A stretch of DNA of 46,586 nucleotides from a virus: positions 1 through 46,586 of the IMG/VR virus record IMGVR_UViG_3300042340_000108; one strand, 5' to 3'. A program made the translations under genes and the position numbers. Shown here in pieces: positions 16,497 to 24,714 of this stretch. The notes below the pieces were generated by a model. The model was not told the DNA's origin. It worked only from the letters and a program-made list of their open reading frames with translations, and searched no databases. The first letter of the stretch is position 1. Every line of letters begins with the position of its first letter.

Positions 16497-16874
16497 ATGG
16501 CATTTGGATACTCATACTACCTCGACATGTACAACTGCAAGCCTGGTGCGGCAGATGACATGGAACTGACTTATCGTTTCCTTGAGCGGGTCGTAGACAA
16601 GATCGGCATGACCCGCATGAGCCAACCGATAGTCATACACGGACCAACTCACCTTGGCAAGGAACTCTATCCAGCAAAGGCTGGTGTAAGTGGGTGGGTT
16701 CCTCTGATTGAAAGTGGCATTCAAATCCACTCAATCGAACCCACCCACTTCATCACGCTGGATGTCTATTCCTGCAACAACTTCGACAAGAACATCATCT
16801 TGGAGTATGCTAGGGAATGCTTTGGCTTCTCGTCGTTCGAGGAGCATCATTTCGCGCGTGGCATCAAGTACTGA
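16497..16874 (+). CDS. speD: S-adenosylmethionine decarboxylase (SpeD-like)
   Basis: Polyamine-pathway enzyme making decarboxylated AdoMet for spermidine synthesis. It has 125 residues, the size of class 1B prokaryotic SpeD. N-terminal GYSYYLDMYNC matches the G-x-H-x-x-x-D-x-Y-x-C start of the family. The self-cleavage site E72-S73 is intact, so a pyruvoyl group can form on Ser73. His78 (IQIH) and Cys93 (DVYSC) follow at +5 and +20 from that Ser, the same spacing as the catalytic Ser63/His68/Cys83 of the Thermotoga enzyme. It starts directly at the stop of the co-chaperonin gene. speD is known as an auxiliary gene in some marine T4-like phages. Confidence 0.85.
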   Translation: MAFGYSYYLDMYNCKPGAADDMELTYRFLERVVDKIGMTRMSQPIVIHGPTHLGKELYPAKAGVSGWVPLIESGIQIHSIEPTHFITLDVYSCNNFDKNIILEYARECFGFSSFEEHHFARGIKY

Positions 16875-16880
16875 GGAAAA

Positions 16881-17822
16881 ATGAACTACAGGATCATACA
16901 GGGAGACTGCCGTGAAGCACTCAAGCAGATTGATGCAGACTCTGTTCATACTTGCGTTACCTCACCTCCGTACTTCGGGCTTCGTGACTACGGAGGCGGC
17001 GAAGGGGAGATTGGATCCGAGCAGGAAGTGGAGGAATATGTCAAGGCAATGGTTGATGTGTTCCGCGAAGTTCGCCGCTGTCTTCGTCCTGATGGCACTC
17101 TGTGGCTGAACCTTGGCGACTCGTACATGGCTCAGAAGAATGTCGCTCCTCCACCACAGACAATCGGCGGACAGCGCGACATGCCTTCATTCATTCCTGG
17201 CAACCGCAGGGAGCAGAAGGGTCTGAAGCACAAGGATCTCATCGGCATCCCTTGGCGGGTTGCATTTGCCCTGCAAGCGGATGGTTGGTGGCTGCGTCAG
17301 GACATCATCTGGTCAAAGCCAAATCCGATGCCCGAGTCCGTGGAGGATCGCTGTACAAAGTCGCATGAGTATATCTTTCTTCTCTCCAAGAAATCTCATT
17401 ACTACTACGACCATGTGGCGATCAAGGAAGATGCGGTGTACAAGGGACCGCAAAAGAGTGCGAAGAATATTGGAAATAAGACAAAAGGTGTAACTAGACC
17501 TGATGGCAAATCGATTGAATCCTTTCGCGCGGTAGTGGAGAAGAAAAACAAGCGTTCCGTTTGGACTGTGAATACCAAGGGATACAAGGGAGCGCATTTC
17601 GCAGTCTATCCGAAGAATCTTATTCTTCCTTGCATCCTTGCGGGATGCCCCGAGGGTGGAACCGTAATGGATCCATTCACGGGATCGGGAACCACAGCAG
17701 TCGTTGCTCTTGAGAACAACAGGAACTTTGTGGGAACGGAACTGAATCCCGAATACATTCAGTTGGCAGAGAACAGAATCAAAGAAGAGATACCGACAAC
17801 CCTTGCATCCGTGATGCATTGA
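16881..17822 (+). CDS. DNA methyltransferase, beta-class (N4-cytosine or N6-adenine)
   Basis: 313 residues. Catalytic motif IV, T-S-P-P-Y (27-31), is near the N-terminus, and the AdoMet-binding motif I, D-P-F-T-G-S-G-T-T with VGTELNPEYI, is at about 264-290. This IV-before-I order defines the beta class. S-P-P-Y is found in both m4C and m6A enzymes, so the base cannot be fixed. No restriction partner is adjacent, so it probably protects phage DNA or is regulatory. The promoter of the DNA polymerase lies within its last codons. Confidence 0.88.
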   Translation: MNYRIIQGDCREALKQIDADSVHTCVTSPPYFGLRDYGGGEGEIGSEQEVEEYVKAMVDVFREVRRCLRPDGTLWLNLGDSYMAQKNVAPPPQTIGGQRDMPSFIPGNRREQKGLKHKDLIGIPWRVAFALQADGWWLRQDIIWSKPNPMPESVEDRCTKSHEYIFLLSKKSHYYYDHVAIKEDAVYKGPQKSAKNIGNKTKGVTRPDGKSIESFRAVVEKKNKRSVWTVNTKGYKGAHFAVYPKNLILPCILAGCPEGGTVMDPFTGSGTTAVVALENNRNFVGTELNPEYIQLAENRIKEEIPTTLASVMH

Positions 17823-17830
17823 GGTATACT
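17803..17830 (+). promoter_or_regulatory. Sigma70-like promoter for DNA polymerase, leaderless geometry
   Basis: -35 TTGCAT (17803-17808), 16-bp spacer, -10 TATACT (17825-17830), then seven bases to the gp43 ATG at 17838. No ribosome site lies between the -10 and the ATG. The stretch TATACTTACTACCATG closely resembles the one before gp41 (TATACTTACCTACATG). Confidence 0.7.
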
Positions 17831-17837
17831 TACTACC

Positions 17838-20375
17838 ATGAGCAAGTTCTACACGAATGTCGCCATTCGCGGCAATCGCATTCTACACCGCGGCTATCAC
17901 AACGGCACTCCATTCACCGAAGAGGAGATGTTCAAGCCTTCCCTGTTCGTCCTCAGCAAGAGGGGTGAAGTATGGAAGACCTTGGACGGCAAGGCAGTCG
18001 AGCCGATTGTCTTCGATGACATAGACTCTGCACGGGAGTTCGTTGACAAGTATCGGGATGTTCAGTCCTATCCGATCTATGGCAACACGGACTATCTCTA
18101 TCAGTTCATCGGTGAGGAGTATCCCTCCGAGATCTACTATGACATGAACATGATGAAGATTGCCTACCTCGACATCGAAACCGAGTCGGAGGAGGGGTTC
18201 CCCAATATAGAGACTGCAAACGAGCGCGTGAATGTCATCACGCTCATCGTCGGCAAGAAGAAGTACACCTTTGCCCTTGGCAAGGTGGACAAGTCGAAGA
18301 TGCCAGGCGATGTTCTCGTAAACCTCTATGAGAACGAGGAGCAGATGCTTGGCGACTTCATGCTCACATGGCAGTCGCTTGGGATCGACATCATCACGGG
18401 GTGGAATGTTCAGTTCTTCGACATCCCCTATCTTGTCCACAGGATGAACCGCCTGTTTGGCGAATCCTTTGCCAAGAAGTTCTCCCCGTGGGGCAAGTTG
18501 AAGGATCGCAAGGTCGAGATCAACGGCAGGGAGAATGTCGCGTATGAGATCGTCGGCATCAACATGCTCGACTATTATGATCTCTACAAGAAGTTCACAT
18601 ATGTGACCAGAGAGACTTACAAGTTGGGTCACATTGCCCAAGTGGAACTAGGAGAATCCAAGGTTGCGTATCAGGAACATGACAACTTTGCCGACTTCTA
18701 TCGCAATGATTTCACGAAGTTCGTGCAGTACAACATACAGGACACGATCCTCGTACAGAAACTTGAAGCCAAGTTGAGGCTTCTTGAACTAGCAGTCTCC
18801 CTTGCCTACTCCGCGAAGGTGAACATGCAGGATGTGTTCTCTCAGGTGAGGACATGGGAGCAGATCATCTATCACCATCTTCATGCGAAGAAGATTGTGA
18901 TTCCCCCGAAGAAGAAAGGAAAGAAGGATGCGTCATTCGAAGGTGCCTATGTCAAGGATCCGCAGGTTGGTATGCGAAGGTGGGTCGTCTCGTTCGACCT
19001 CGACTCTCTATATCCCCACCTCATCATGCAGTACAACCTATCGCCCGAGACGAAGACGGCTGACGGGCTACGCCGTGGGATCATACCTTCGTCGGTATTA
19101 CAAGGAACTCCTACTTCCCTACAACTCATCGACCATGCACGAAAGGCAAACCTCTGTCTTGCTGCCAATGGTACGACTTATCGAAGGGATATTCGCGGAT
19201 TTCTCCCAGAACTCATGGACACGATGTACAAGCAGCGCAAGGAGTACAAGAAACTCATGCTTGAAGCCAAGGCTGCTCTCAAACGACTACCTGTGGATGC
19301 GCCTGAAGAAGATAGAGAGGATCTACGACTTGCCATTTCGAAGTATCACAACTTCCAACTCGTCCGCAAGATCCAACTCAACTCCGCATTCGGTGCAATC
19401 GGCAACGAGTGGTTCCGCTACTACGATGAGGAGATTGCTGAGGCTATCACGCTGTCGGGGCAGTTGTCGGTTCAATGGGTCGAGAAGTCTCTGAACGAAT
19501 ACCTCAACAAGATCATTGGCTCGACGGACACGGACTATGTGATCGCAATCGACACAGACTCCGTCTACCTCAACCTTGGTCCGCTCGTTGACAAGTTCCT
19601 TCCCAATGAGAAGGATTCGGAGAAGATCACCAAGTTCATCGACAAGGTTTCCAATGATGCATTTCAGAAGGTGATAAATGATTCCTATGACTCCCTCGCG
19701 GATCATGTGAATGCCTACGAGAATAAGATGCACATGAAGCGAGAGTCGATTGCGGAGAAGGGCATTTGGACTGCCAAGAAGCGGTATATGCTCAATGTCT
19801 GCATGGGTGAGGAGAACGTCTATCTTGCCAAGCCCGAACTGAAGATCATGGGCATTGAGACTGCTCGCTCGTCCACTCCCGAGGTTGTCCGTGAAGCCCT
19901 CAAGAATGTTATCTCAACCATCATGAACAAGGACGAGTCTGCGGTGCAGGAGTTCGTCAGTCAGTTCAGGAATGTTTTTAATGGGCTGAAGCCAGAGAAG
20001 GTTGCATTCCCCCGAGGTTGCAATGGGCTTCGTGAATATTTCGATCCCAATGGCATCTACAAGAAGGGTACGCCGATTGCCACGAAGGGATCCTTGATCT
20101 ACAACCATCATGTCCGCAAGAACAAGTTGGGTGGCAAGTATCAGGAGATTCGCGAAGGGGACAAGATCAAGTTCATCTATCTAAAGACTCCGAACATGCT
20201 TGGCGAGAAAGTCATTGCATTCACGGGCAAGATTCCCGATGAGTTCGAACTTGACGGATATATAGACTACGATCTTCAGTTTGAGAAGACTTTCCTTGAG
20301 CCTCTCCGCACGATCCTTGGTGTTCTTGGATGGCGAGAAGAGGCAGTCAACACACTAGAGGCATTGTTTGGTTGA
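17838..20375 (+). CDS. 43: DNA polymerase gp43 (family B)
   Basis: Replicative polymerase with proofreading exonuclease. It has 845 residues (T4: 898). The Exo I motif D112-I-E114 lies in YLDIETES, and Exo II is in the GWNVQFFDIPYL region. Polymerase motif A, F-D-L-D-S-L-Y-P, has its first Asp at 387. Motif B is KIQLNSAFGAIGNEW, and motif C is D-T-D-S at 572-575. The C-terminal peptide ends EALFG, a plausible gp45-binding tail. It is probably translated from a leaderless early mRNA (see promoter at 17803). In T4, regA and the clamp genes adjoin gp43; here they lie 3.8 kb away with accessory genes between. Confidence 0.96.
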   Translation: MSKFYTNVAIRGNRILHRGYHNGTPFTEEEMFKPSLFVLSKRGEVWKTLDGKAVEPIVFDDIDSAREFVDKYRDVQSYPIYGNTDYLYQFIGEEYPSEIYYDMNMMKIAYLDIETESEEGFPNIETANERVNVITLIVGKKKYTFALGKVDKSKMPGDVLVNLYENEEQMLGDFMLTWQSLGIDIITGWNVQFFDIPYLVHRMNRLFGESFAKKFSPWGKLKDRKVEINGRENVAYEIVGINMLDYYDLYKKFTYVTRETYKLGHIAQVELGESKVAYQEHDNFADFYRNDFTKFVQYNIQDTILVQKLEAKLRLLELAVSLAYSAKVNMQDVFSQVRTWEQIIYHHLHAKKIVIPPKKKGKKDASFEGAYVKDPQVGMRRWVVSFDLDSLYPHLIMQYNLSPETKTADGLRRGIIPSSVLQGTPTSLQLIDHARKANLCLAANGTTYRRDIRGFLPELMDTMYKQRKEYKKLMLEAKAALKRLPVDAPEEDREDLRLAISKYHNFQLVRKIQLNSAFGAIGNEWFRYYDEEIAEAITLSGQLSVQWVEKSLNEYLNKIIGSTDTDYVIAIDTDSVYLNLGPLVDKFLPNEKDSEKITKFIDKVSNDAFQKVINDSYDSLADHVNAYENKMHMKRESIAEKGIWTAKKRYMLNVCMGEENVYLAKPELKIMGIETARSSTPEVVREALKNVISTIMNKDESAVQEFVSQFRNVFNGLKPEKVAFPRGCNGLREYFDPNGIYKKGTPIATKGSLIYNHHVRKNKLGGKYQEIREGDKIKFIYLKTPNMLGEKVIAFTGKIPDEFELDGYIDYDLQFEKTFLEPLRTILGVLGWREEAVNTLEALFG

Positions 20376-21046
20376 TGGCATATTTGATAGCAAACATTCC
20401 TCCGATAGAAGTCTTCGTCCGTAAGGAGTTTCTATATGATTTTCTTACAGACGAGAAGGGAAACCTTCTTGGCAAGGGCGAGTACGAATCTGCTCATTGG
20501 CTGACGGTGAAGTCTATTCCCAATCAGGCATTGTACTTCGAATCATTGATCCATGACTTTGGAGCAGTCTACGATAAGTTGCCTCTCCATGCCTATGTCT
20601 GGCGGAAGGATGTCGATCCTGAAAGACTTTATCCCTTGGATTGGTTGCAACTGTGGGACGGCATGTCATACAACATATCGGTGATCCGCAAGGAACGTCT
20701 CAGGAATGCAAGGTGCGAGGTGGTGATGAAAGACAAATCCCGCGCACCTGGCTACTATCTGTTCACGATTGATCCTTGTTCATCGGAACCAAATGAGGCA
20801 GATGTCGGGTGGGCAGAGACACCGAATGAACACAAGTCGTTCAACATCATAAAGTTGGACAATGGTCAGTTTGCTGCTCAACCGAACAACAGGATCATAT
20901 GGAGACATCAGTCGCAGACACCATCGTCGGATCTCAAGATTCCGTACTTCAGATTTTCCACGCGCAGATGGTTCTGCGAGAACCAAGATCGGTGGAGTGC
21001 ATCGACTGCAACAAAATTCAACTACGATAACGAAGAAGAATATTGA
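20375..21046 (+). CDS. Conserved hypothetical protein downstream of gp43
   Basis: The start ATG at 20375 overlaps the gp43 stop. The product has 223 residues beginning MAYLIANIPPIEVFVRKEFLYDF. It resembles a conserved protein found next to gp43 in marine T4-like phages, with blocks WLTVKSIPNQALYFESLIHDFGAVYDKLPLHAYVW, LDWLQLWDGMSYNISVI and a C-terminal WFCENQDRW. No catalytic motif is evident. Linkage to gp43 suggests a replication-linked function, which is unproven. The next gene's early promoter begins at its stop codon. Confidence 0.6.
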   Translation: MAYLIANIPPIEVFVRKEFLYDFLTDEKGNLLGKGEYESAHWLTVKSIPNQALYFESLIHDFGAVYDKLPLHAYVWRKDVDPERLYPLDWLQLWDGMSYNISVIRKERLRNARCEVVMKDKSRAPGYYLFTIDPCSSEPNEADVGWAETPNEHKSFNIIKLDNGQFAAQPNNRIIWRHQSQTPSSDLKIPYFRFSTRRWFCENQDRWSASTATKFNYDNEEEY

Positions 21047-21070
21047 CAGAGTTCGTTTTTGTGTTATAGT
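21043..21070 (+). promoter_or_regulatory. Strong sigma70 promoter before the second Sm-like gene
   Basis: Consensus -35 TTGACA (21043-21048), 16-bp spacer, -10 TATAGT (21065-21070). It precedes the ATG at 21103 with a strong ribosome site AGGAGG (21091-21096), so this transcript is leadered, unlike those for gp43 and gp41. It should drive the Sm-like gene, uvsX and the nucleotidyltransferase up to the terminator at 23193. Confidence 0.8.
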
Positions 21071-21102
21071 GAAGTGACAAGCCTAACAAAAGGAGGCATA
21101 GC

Positions 21103-21414
21103 ATGAATGTGAAGTTGATCAGATTGGTTACGGGTGAAATGCTTCTCGCGGACACGACCATCCTGCATGAGCAGGGAATGTACACGCTGAAGAAGCCAGC
21201 ATGGATTGCACAGGTAAAGGCTGGAGAGTTCGCTCTTGTTCCTTGGCTTCCCCTTGCCAAGGATGATGTTGTCACCCTGTCGGCAGACAAGATCATCTAC
21301 TGTCTTGAGCCTGAGACTGGCATTGCCAACGAGTACAGCACGGGATTTGGATCGGGTCTAGTAATGCCGAACAGCGGTGTCAAGTCGGCAAACCTCAAAC
21401 TCTCAGGAGAGTAA
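21103..21414 (+). CDS. Sm-like (LSm/Hfq-fold) protein, short paralogue
   Basis: 103 residues. The pattern [15 protein letters not shown], then YTLKKPAWI, then [22 protein letters not shown] and a final Y matches the N-terminal domain of the 1872-2618 protein element by element. It lacks that protein's long acidic/basic tail. The single-domain size fits Sm-like ring subunits. It is the first gene behind the best early promoter in the window and is translationally coupled to uvsX. RNA binding is the expected but unproven role. Confidence 0.6.
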   Translation: MNVKLIRLVTGEMLLADTTILHEQGMYTLKKPAWIAQVKAGEFALVPWLPLAKDDVVTLSADKIIYCLEPETGIANEYSTGFGSGLVMPNSGVKSANLKLSGE

Positions 21415-21415
21415 T

Positions 21416-22438
21416 GTGAACTTCCTAAAGCAGATCGTGAAGGAATCTGGCAACAAGTTTGCCAGTATCGTTGAGGATGGAATCGAAGGTGCAGATGTCG
21501 CGGGTTTCGTGGACACAGGCTCCTATGCTTTCAATGCGCTCCTATCGGGATCTTTGTACGGTGGAGTAGCGGACAACAAGATCATTGCCCTTGCGGGTGA
21601 ATCTGCCACGGGAAAGACCTATTTCACCCTTGGGATTGTCGCGCAGTTCCTCAAGAACAATCCCGAGGGCATGGTCCTCTACTTCGACTCCGAGCAAGCC
21701 GTGACCTCCGAGATGTTCGAAGGTCGTGGTGTGGATGCCAAGAGGGTGGCAGTCTTCCCTGTGGCAACCATTGAGGAGTTCAAGACTCAATGTGTGAACA
21801 TCGTTGACAAGATCCTTGAGATGGACGAGAGAGAGAGGAAGCCGATGATGATCGTCCTCGACTCGCTTGGAATGTTGTCCACCGAGAAGGAAGTCAACGA
21901 TTCAGCAGAGGGCAAGAATGTCCGTGACATGACAAGGGCGCAGGGAGTGAAGGCGACATTCCGAGTCCTCACCATGAAGTTGGGTAAGGCAAGGATTCCC
22001 CTTGTGATGACCAACCACACATACGATGTCGTGGGTGCATATGTCCCCACCAAGGAGATGGGTGGTGGAAGCGGTCTGAAGTATGCCGCTTCCACCATCG
22101 TCTACCTCTCCAAGAAGAAGGAGAAGAATGCAGAGGGTGATGTGGTGGGAAACATCATTCATTGCAAGTTGTACAAGTCCCGCCTCACCAAGGAGAATCA
22201 GCAGGTCGATGTTCAGTTGAACTACGACACTGGTCTGAACCGCTACTACGGGTTGACGGAGATCGCACTCAACAATGGGATCTTCAAGAAGGTATCGACT
22301 CGCATTGAACTTCCCGATGGAACCACGGCATTCGAGAAGAACATCAATGAGAATCCTCAGAAGTACTTCACTGATGAAGTGATGAAGCGTCTTGAGGAAG
22401 CAGTTGCCAAGGAGTTCAAGTACGGGGGTTCAACATGA
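21416..22438 (+). CDS. uvsX: UvsX recombinase (RecA/Rad51-like)
   Basis: Strand-exchange protein for recombination-dependent replication and repair. The start is GTG at 21416 with AGGAGA at 21405-21410; the ATG at 21414 reads straight into a stop. It has 340 residues (T4: 391). Walker A is G-E-S-A-T-G-K-T at 61-68, and the Walker B region is [11 protein letters not shown]. The loop [12 protein letters not shown] and the block [16 protein letters not shown] are characteristic of UvsX. It overlaps the nucleotidyltransferase gene by ATGA, physically joining the recombination operon to the glycan cassette. Confidence 0.95.
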   Translation: MNFLKQIVKESGNKFASIVEDGIEGADVAGFVDTGSYAFNALLSGSLYGGVADNKIIALAGESATGKTYFTLGIVAQFLKNNPEGMVLYFDSEQAVTSEMFEGRGVDAKRVAVFPVATIEEFKTQCVNIVDKILEMDERERKPMMIVLDSLGMLSTEKEVNDSAEGKNVRDMTRAQGVKATFRVLTMKLGKARIPLVMTNHTYDVVGAYVPTKEMGGGSGLKYAASTIVYLSKKKEKNAEGDVVGNIIHCKLYKSRLTKENQQVDVQLNYDTGLNRYYGLTEIALNNGIFKKVSTRIELPDGTTAFEKNINENPQKYFTDEVMKRLEEAVAKEFKYGGST

Positions 22439-23136
22439 AGGGTGTAATACTTGCTGGTGGCACAGGAACAAGACTGCATCCATTGACTATTTCAGTTAAC
22501 AAGCATCTCCTACCGGTTGGCGAAAAGCCAATGATCTTGCATTGCGTGGACAAACTTGTCGAGGCAGGAGTCACCGACATACTGATCGTGACCAATCCTG
22601 AGTGTGTTGGTGATTTCTCCATGCTTCTCAAGAGTGGCAAGCAGTTTGGATGCAACATCACCTACAGGACTCAGGACAAGCCAGATGGTGTTGCTGGTGC
22701 CTTGGGATGTGCGCGGGAGTTCGTCGGAAACGACAACTGTGCGGTTCTTCTTGGCGACAACATGTTCGATTTCAGTATCAAGGATGCTGTACAATCCTTC
22801 AAAGGTGGCTGTGGTATCTTCTTCAAGATGGTTCCAGACGGGCATCGTTATGGTATTGGAAGATTTAGAGATGGAAAACTAATTAGCATTGACGAGAAAC
22901 CAAGTGATGCAACAAAGGCTCATGCTTGCATTGGCATTTATTTGTTTGATCCCAATGCATTCAATATAGTTCGTACACTGGTACCATCGAATCGTGGTGA
23001 GTATGAGATATGCGGTGTGATCAACGATTACCTTAAACGTGGTGAGGTAAATCACACTTTCGTGGATGGTTGGTGGACCGATGCTGGTACGATGTCATCC
23101 TATAGGATGGCAAATGAAATGATGTATGCTGTTTGA
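22435..23136 (+). CDS. Sugar-phosphate nucleotidyltransferase (RmlA-like)
   Basis: Activates a sugar-1-phosphate to an NDP-sugar. It has 233 residues, shorter than RmlA (about 290). The signature [11 protein letters not shown] is at 8-18, with K24 and LLPVGEKPM following; VLLGDNMF supplies a metal-binding Asp, and DEKP is the substrate loop. The closest pattern is glucose-1-phosphate thymidylyltransferase, but base and sugar specificity cannot be read. It is the first gene of the glycan cassette and is coupled to uvsX, so it may be expressed from the upstream early promoter. Confidence 0.8.
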   Translation: MKGVILAGGTGTRLHPLTISVNKHLLPVGEKPMILHCVDKLVEAGVTDILIVTNPECVGDFSMLLKSGKQFGCNITYRTQDKPDGVAGALGCAREFVGNDNCAVLLGDNMFDFSIKDAVQSFKGGCGIFFKMVPDGHRYGIGRFRDGKLISIDEKPSDATKAHACIGIYLFDPNAFNIVRTLVPSNRGEYEICGVINDYLKRGEVNHTFVDGWWTDAGTMSSYRMANEMMYAV

Positions 23137-23152
23137 AACTGAAGGAAATCCA

Positions 23153-23809
23153 ATGAAACACAGACTAGCAGTAGTGGTTCCGTATCGTAATCGGGAGGAA
23201 CATCTTAGGGTGTTCCTCCCCTTTTTGAAAAAGTATCTCAGTGATCGTGGCATAGACAATACGATCTATATCATTGAGCAGGAGGAAGGCAAGCCGTTCA
23301 ACCGAGCAAAGTTGCTCAACATTGGCTTCCTTGAGGCATCGAAGGAATGCGACTATTTCGTTTTCCATGATGTCGATATGCTTCCTGAGAATGTCGGCTA
23401 TGAGTATCAGGAAAATCCCACGCATCTCGCCGCTGCTGCAAGTCAGTTCAACTACAGGCTTCCTTACGATGGCTACTTCGGTGGAGTCACGATGTTCAGC
23501 CGTGAGTCATTCCTCAAGGTGAATGGCTACAGCAACGAGTACTGGGGATGGGGTGCCGAGGACGATGATATTCTCTATCGCTGCCATCTTGCCGATCTGA
23601 AGGTGCAGAGACAGTCTCCTGGCGTACTCAGATCGCTCAATCACGACCGACAGATCGATCATGATGCCTACATGAAGAACATGGAGCGCATCCGCGAGAT
23701 GTGGTCGAAGAAGTTGGAATGGGAAAAAGAGGGACTGAACTCCTGCAAGTATTCTGTGATTTCGCGCGATGAAACAGCAGACAGAGAGTTGATCAAGGTT
23801 TCAATATGA
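23153..23809 (+). CDS. GT7-family beta-1,4-galactosyltransferase-like protein
   Basis: The start ATG at 23153 has AAGGA at 23142-23146; an ATG at 23126 overlaps the upstream gene without a ribosome site. It has 218 residues. The motif series follows the animal beta-4-galactosyltransferase catalytic domain: VPYRNREEHL (9-18), FNRAKLLNIGF (49-59), the metal-binding D-V-D (73-75), YFGGV (108-112), the hallmark WGWGAEDDD (131-139), a His in LNHDR, and GLNSCKY (194-200). No signal peptide or membrane anchor is present, so it acts in the cytoplasm. Donor is likely UDP-hexose. An intrinsic terminator lies in its first 75 bases. It is the first of a row of transferases. Confidence 0.88.
   Translation: MKHRLAVVVPYRNREEHLRVFLPFLKKYLSDRGIDNTIYIIEQEEGKPFNRAKLLNIGFLEASKECDYFVFHDVDMLPENVGYEYQENPTHLAAAASQFNYRLPYDGYFGGVTMFSRESFLKVNGYSNEYWGWGAEDDDILYRCHLADLKVQRQSPGVLRSLNHDRQIDHDAYMKNMERIREMWSKKLEWEKEGLNSCKYSVISRDETADRELIKVSI
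23193..23226 (+). terminator. Intrinsic terminator/attenuator inside the GT7 gene
   Basis: GGGAGGAACA (23193-23202) and TGTTCCTCCC (23211-23220) form a perfect 10-bp GC-rich stem with loop TCTTAGGG, followed by CTTTTT (23221-23226). It lies 40 bases into the coding frame. It would end transcripts coming from uvsX and the nucleotidyltransferase. When ribosomes translate the 5' end of the GT7 gene closely behind polymerase, the hairpin should be blocked, so it could act as an attenuator for the glycan cassette. Confidence 0.7.
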
Positions 23810-24714
23810 AGATTGCATACGTCAATACTTGGGGTGGATTCGAGGACAATGGATATCCAGAGCAATGTTTTTTTTCACGGATATTGCGTGAACTGAATCC
23901 ATCTTGTTCCATTGAAATGGGATACAAGAGTTCTGAAACCTATGATTTGGTCATCTCAATGTATAGACCAATACTTGGTAGTAAGTTTTATGCCAATATG
24001 GAACAGGTCGATGCAACCAGTATTTGTTTTACAGGAGAAAGTTATGATGTAGTTCGTACCACTCCAGGGTGTGATGCTTACATCGGGTTTGATTTAGCGG
24101 AAGATATATTGGATGATGTGCGGTATTTTAGATTTCCGCTATATGCGGCTTATCATATGGGAAATTTGGAGAAGTATGGCTGTACGTCATTTGAACAACT
24201 GCGTGATAAGTTCACTGGTGAAAAGCAAGCAAAGATATCGTCGCTAGTTTCCAACCCGAGCAATGGGCTTCGCACATCGCTGTTGGGTCATTTAGTTGCC
24301 AATGGGGTTTGTGTCTCTGGTGGCAGAGTGCATAACAATGCTGGCAATGTGGACGACAAACTTGACTTCACATCGAAATACGCCCTTGGAATGGCATTTG
24401 AAAATCTTTCTCGCAAGTCATACATCACGGAGAAAATATACGAGGTGCTTGCGGTAAATGCTGTTCCTGTCTATTGGGGTGCCATGAACATCTCGGAGGA
24501 ATTCAATCCAGATTCCTATGTCTTGTTCGACACGACAAACAACGACACCGCCCGTAAATCTTATGAAGACATACTTTCGTTGTTGACTGATCCGATTAGG
24601 CTGAGTAAAATGGTCAGTGTTGATCCAATCAGTGGATTTCGCTCTGAGAAGTACATCAGGAATGGAAAGCAGATGATGAAAGATTTCCTTATGCAGATGA
24701 TGGAGGTAAAGTAA
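23806..24714 (+). CDS. GT10-family alpha-1,3-fucosyltransferase-like protein
   Basis: Expected to transfer fucose from GDP-fucose. It has 302 residues. The alpha-1,3-fucosyltransferase motif is clear at about 191-225: K-Y-A-L-G-M-A-F-E-N, then SYITEKIYEVL, then AVPVYWGA. The N-terminal domain has FTGESYDVVR (75-84), the GT10 FTGE element. No membrane segment is present. The start overlaps the GT7 stop (ATGA). An uninterrupted run of eight T (23868-23875) at codons 21-23 could cause slippage. Together with the GT11-like and GDP-fucose-synthase-like genes it implies a fucosylated product. Confidence 0.88.
   Translation: MKIAYVNTWGGFEDNGYPEQCFFSRILRELNPSCSIEMGYKSSETYDLVISMYRPILGSKFYANMEQVDATSICFTGESYDVVRTTPGCDAYIGFDLAEDILDDVRYFRFPLYAAYHMGNLEKYGCTSFEQLRDKFTGEKQAKISSLVSNPSNGLRTSLLGHLVANGVCVSGGRVHNNAGNVDDKLDFTSKYALGMAFENLSRKSYITEKIYEVLAVNAVPVYWGAMNISEEFNPDSYVLFDTTNNDTARKSYEDILSLLTDPIRLSKMVSVDPISGFRSEKYIRNGKQMMKDFLMQMMEVK

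Noticed and set aside
16495-16501. ATAAATG at the co-chaperonin stop as a late promoter
   Set aside because: The last base breaks the TAAATA core, and it directly contains the start codon of speD.
17883-18641. 252-codon open frame on the minus strand over DNA polymerase
   Set aside because: Antisense to the exonuclease part of gp43; composition follows from gp43 codons.
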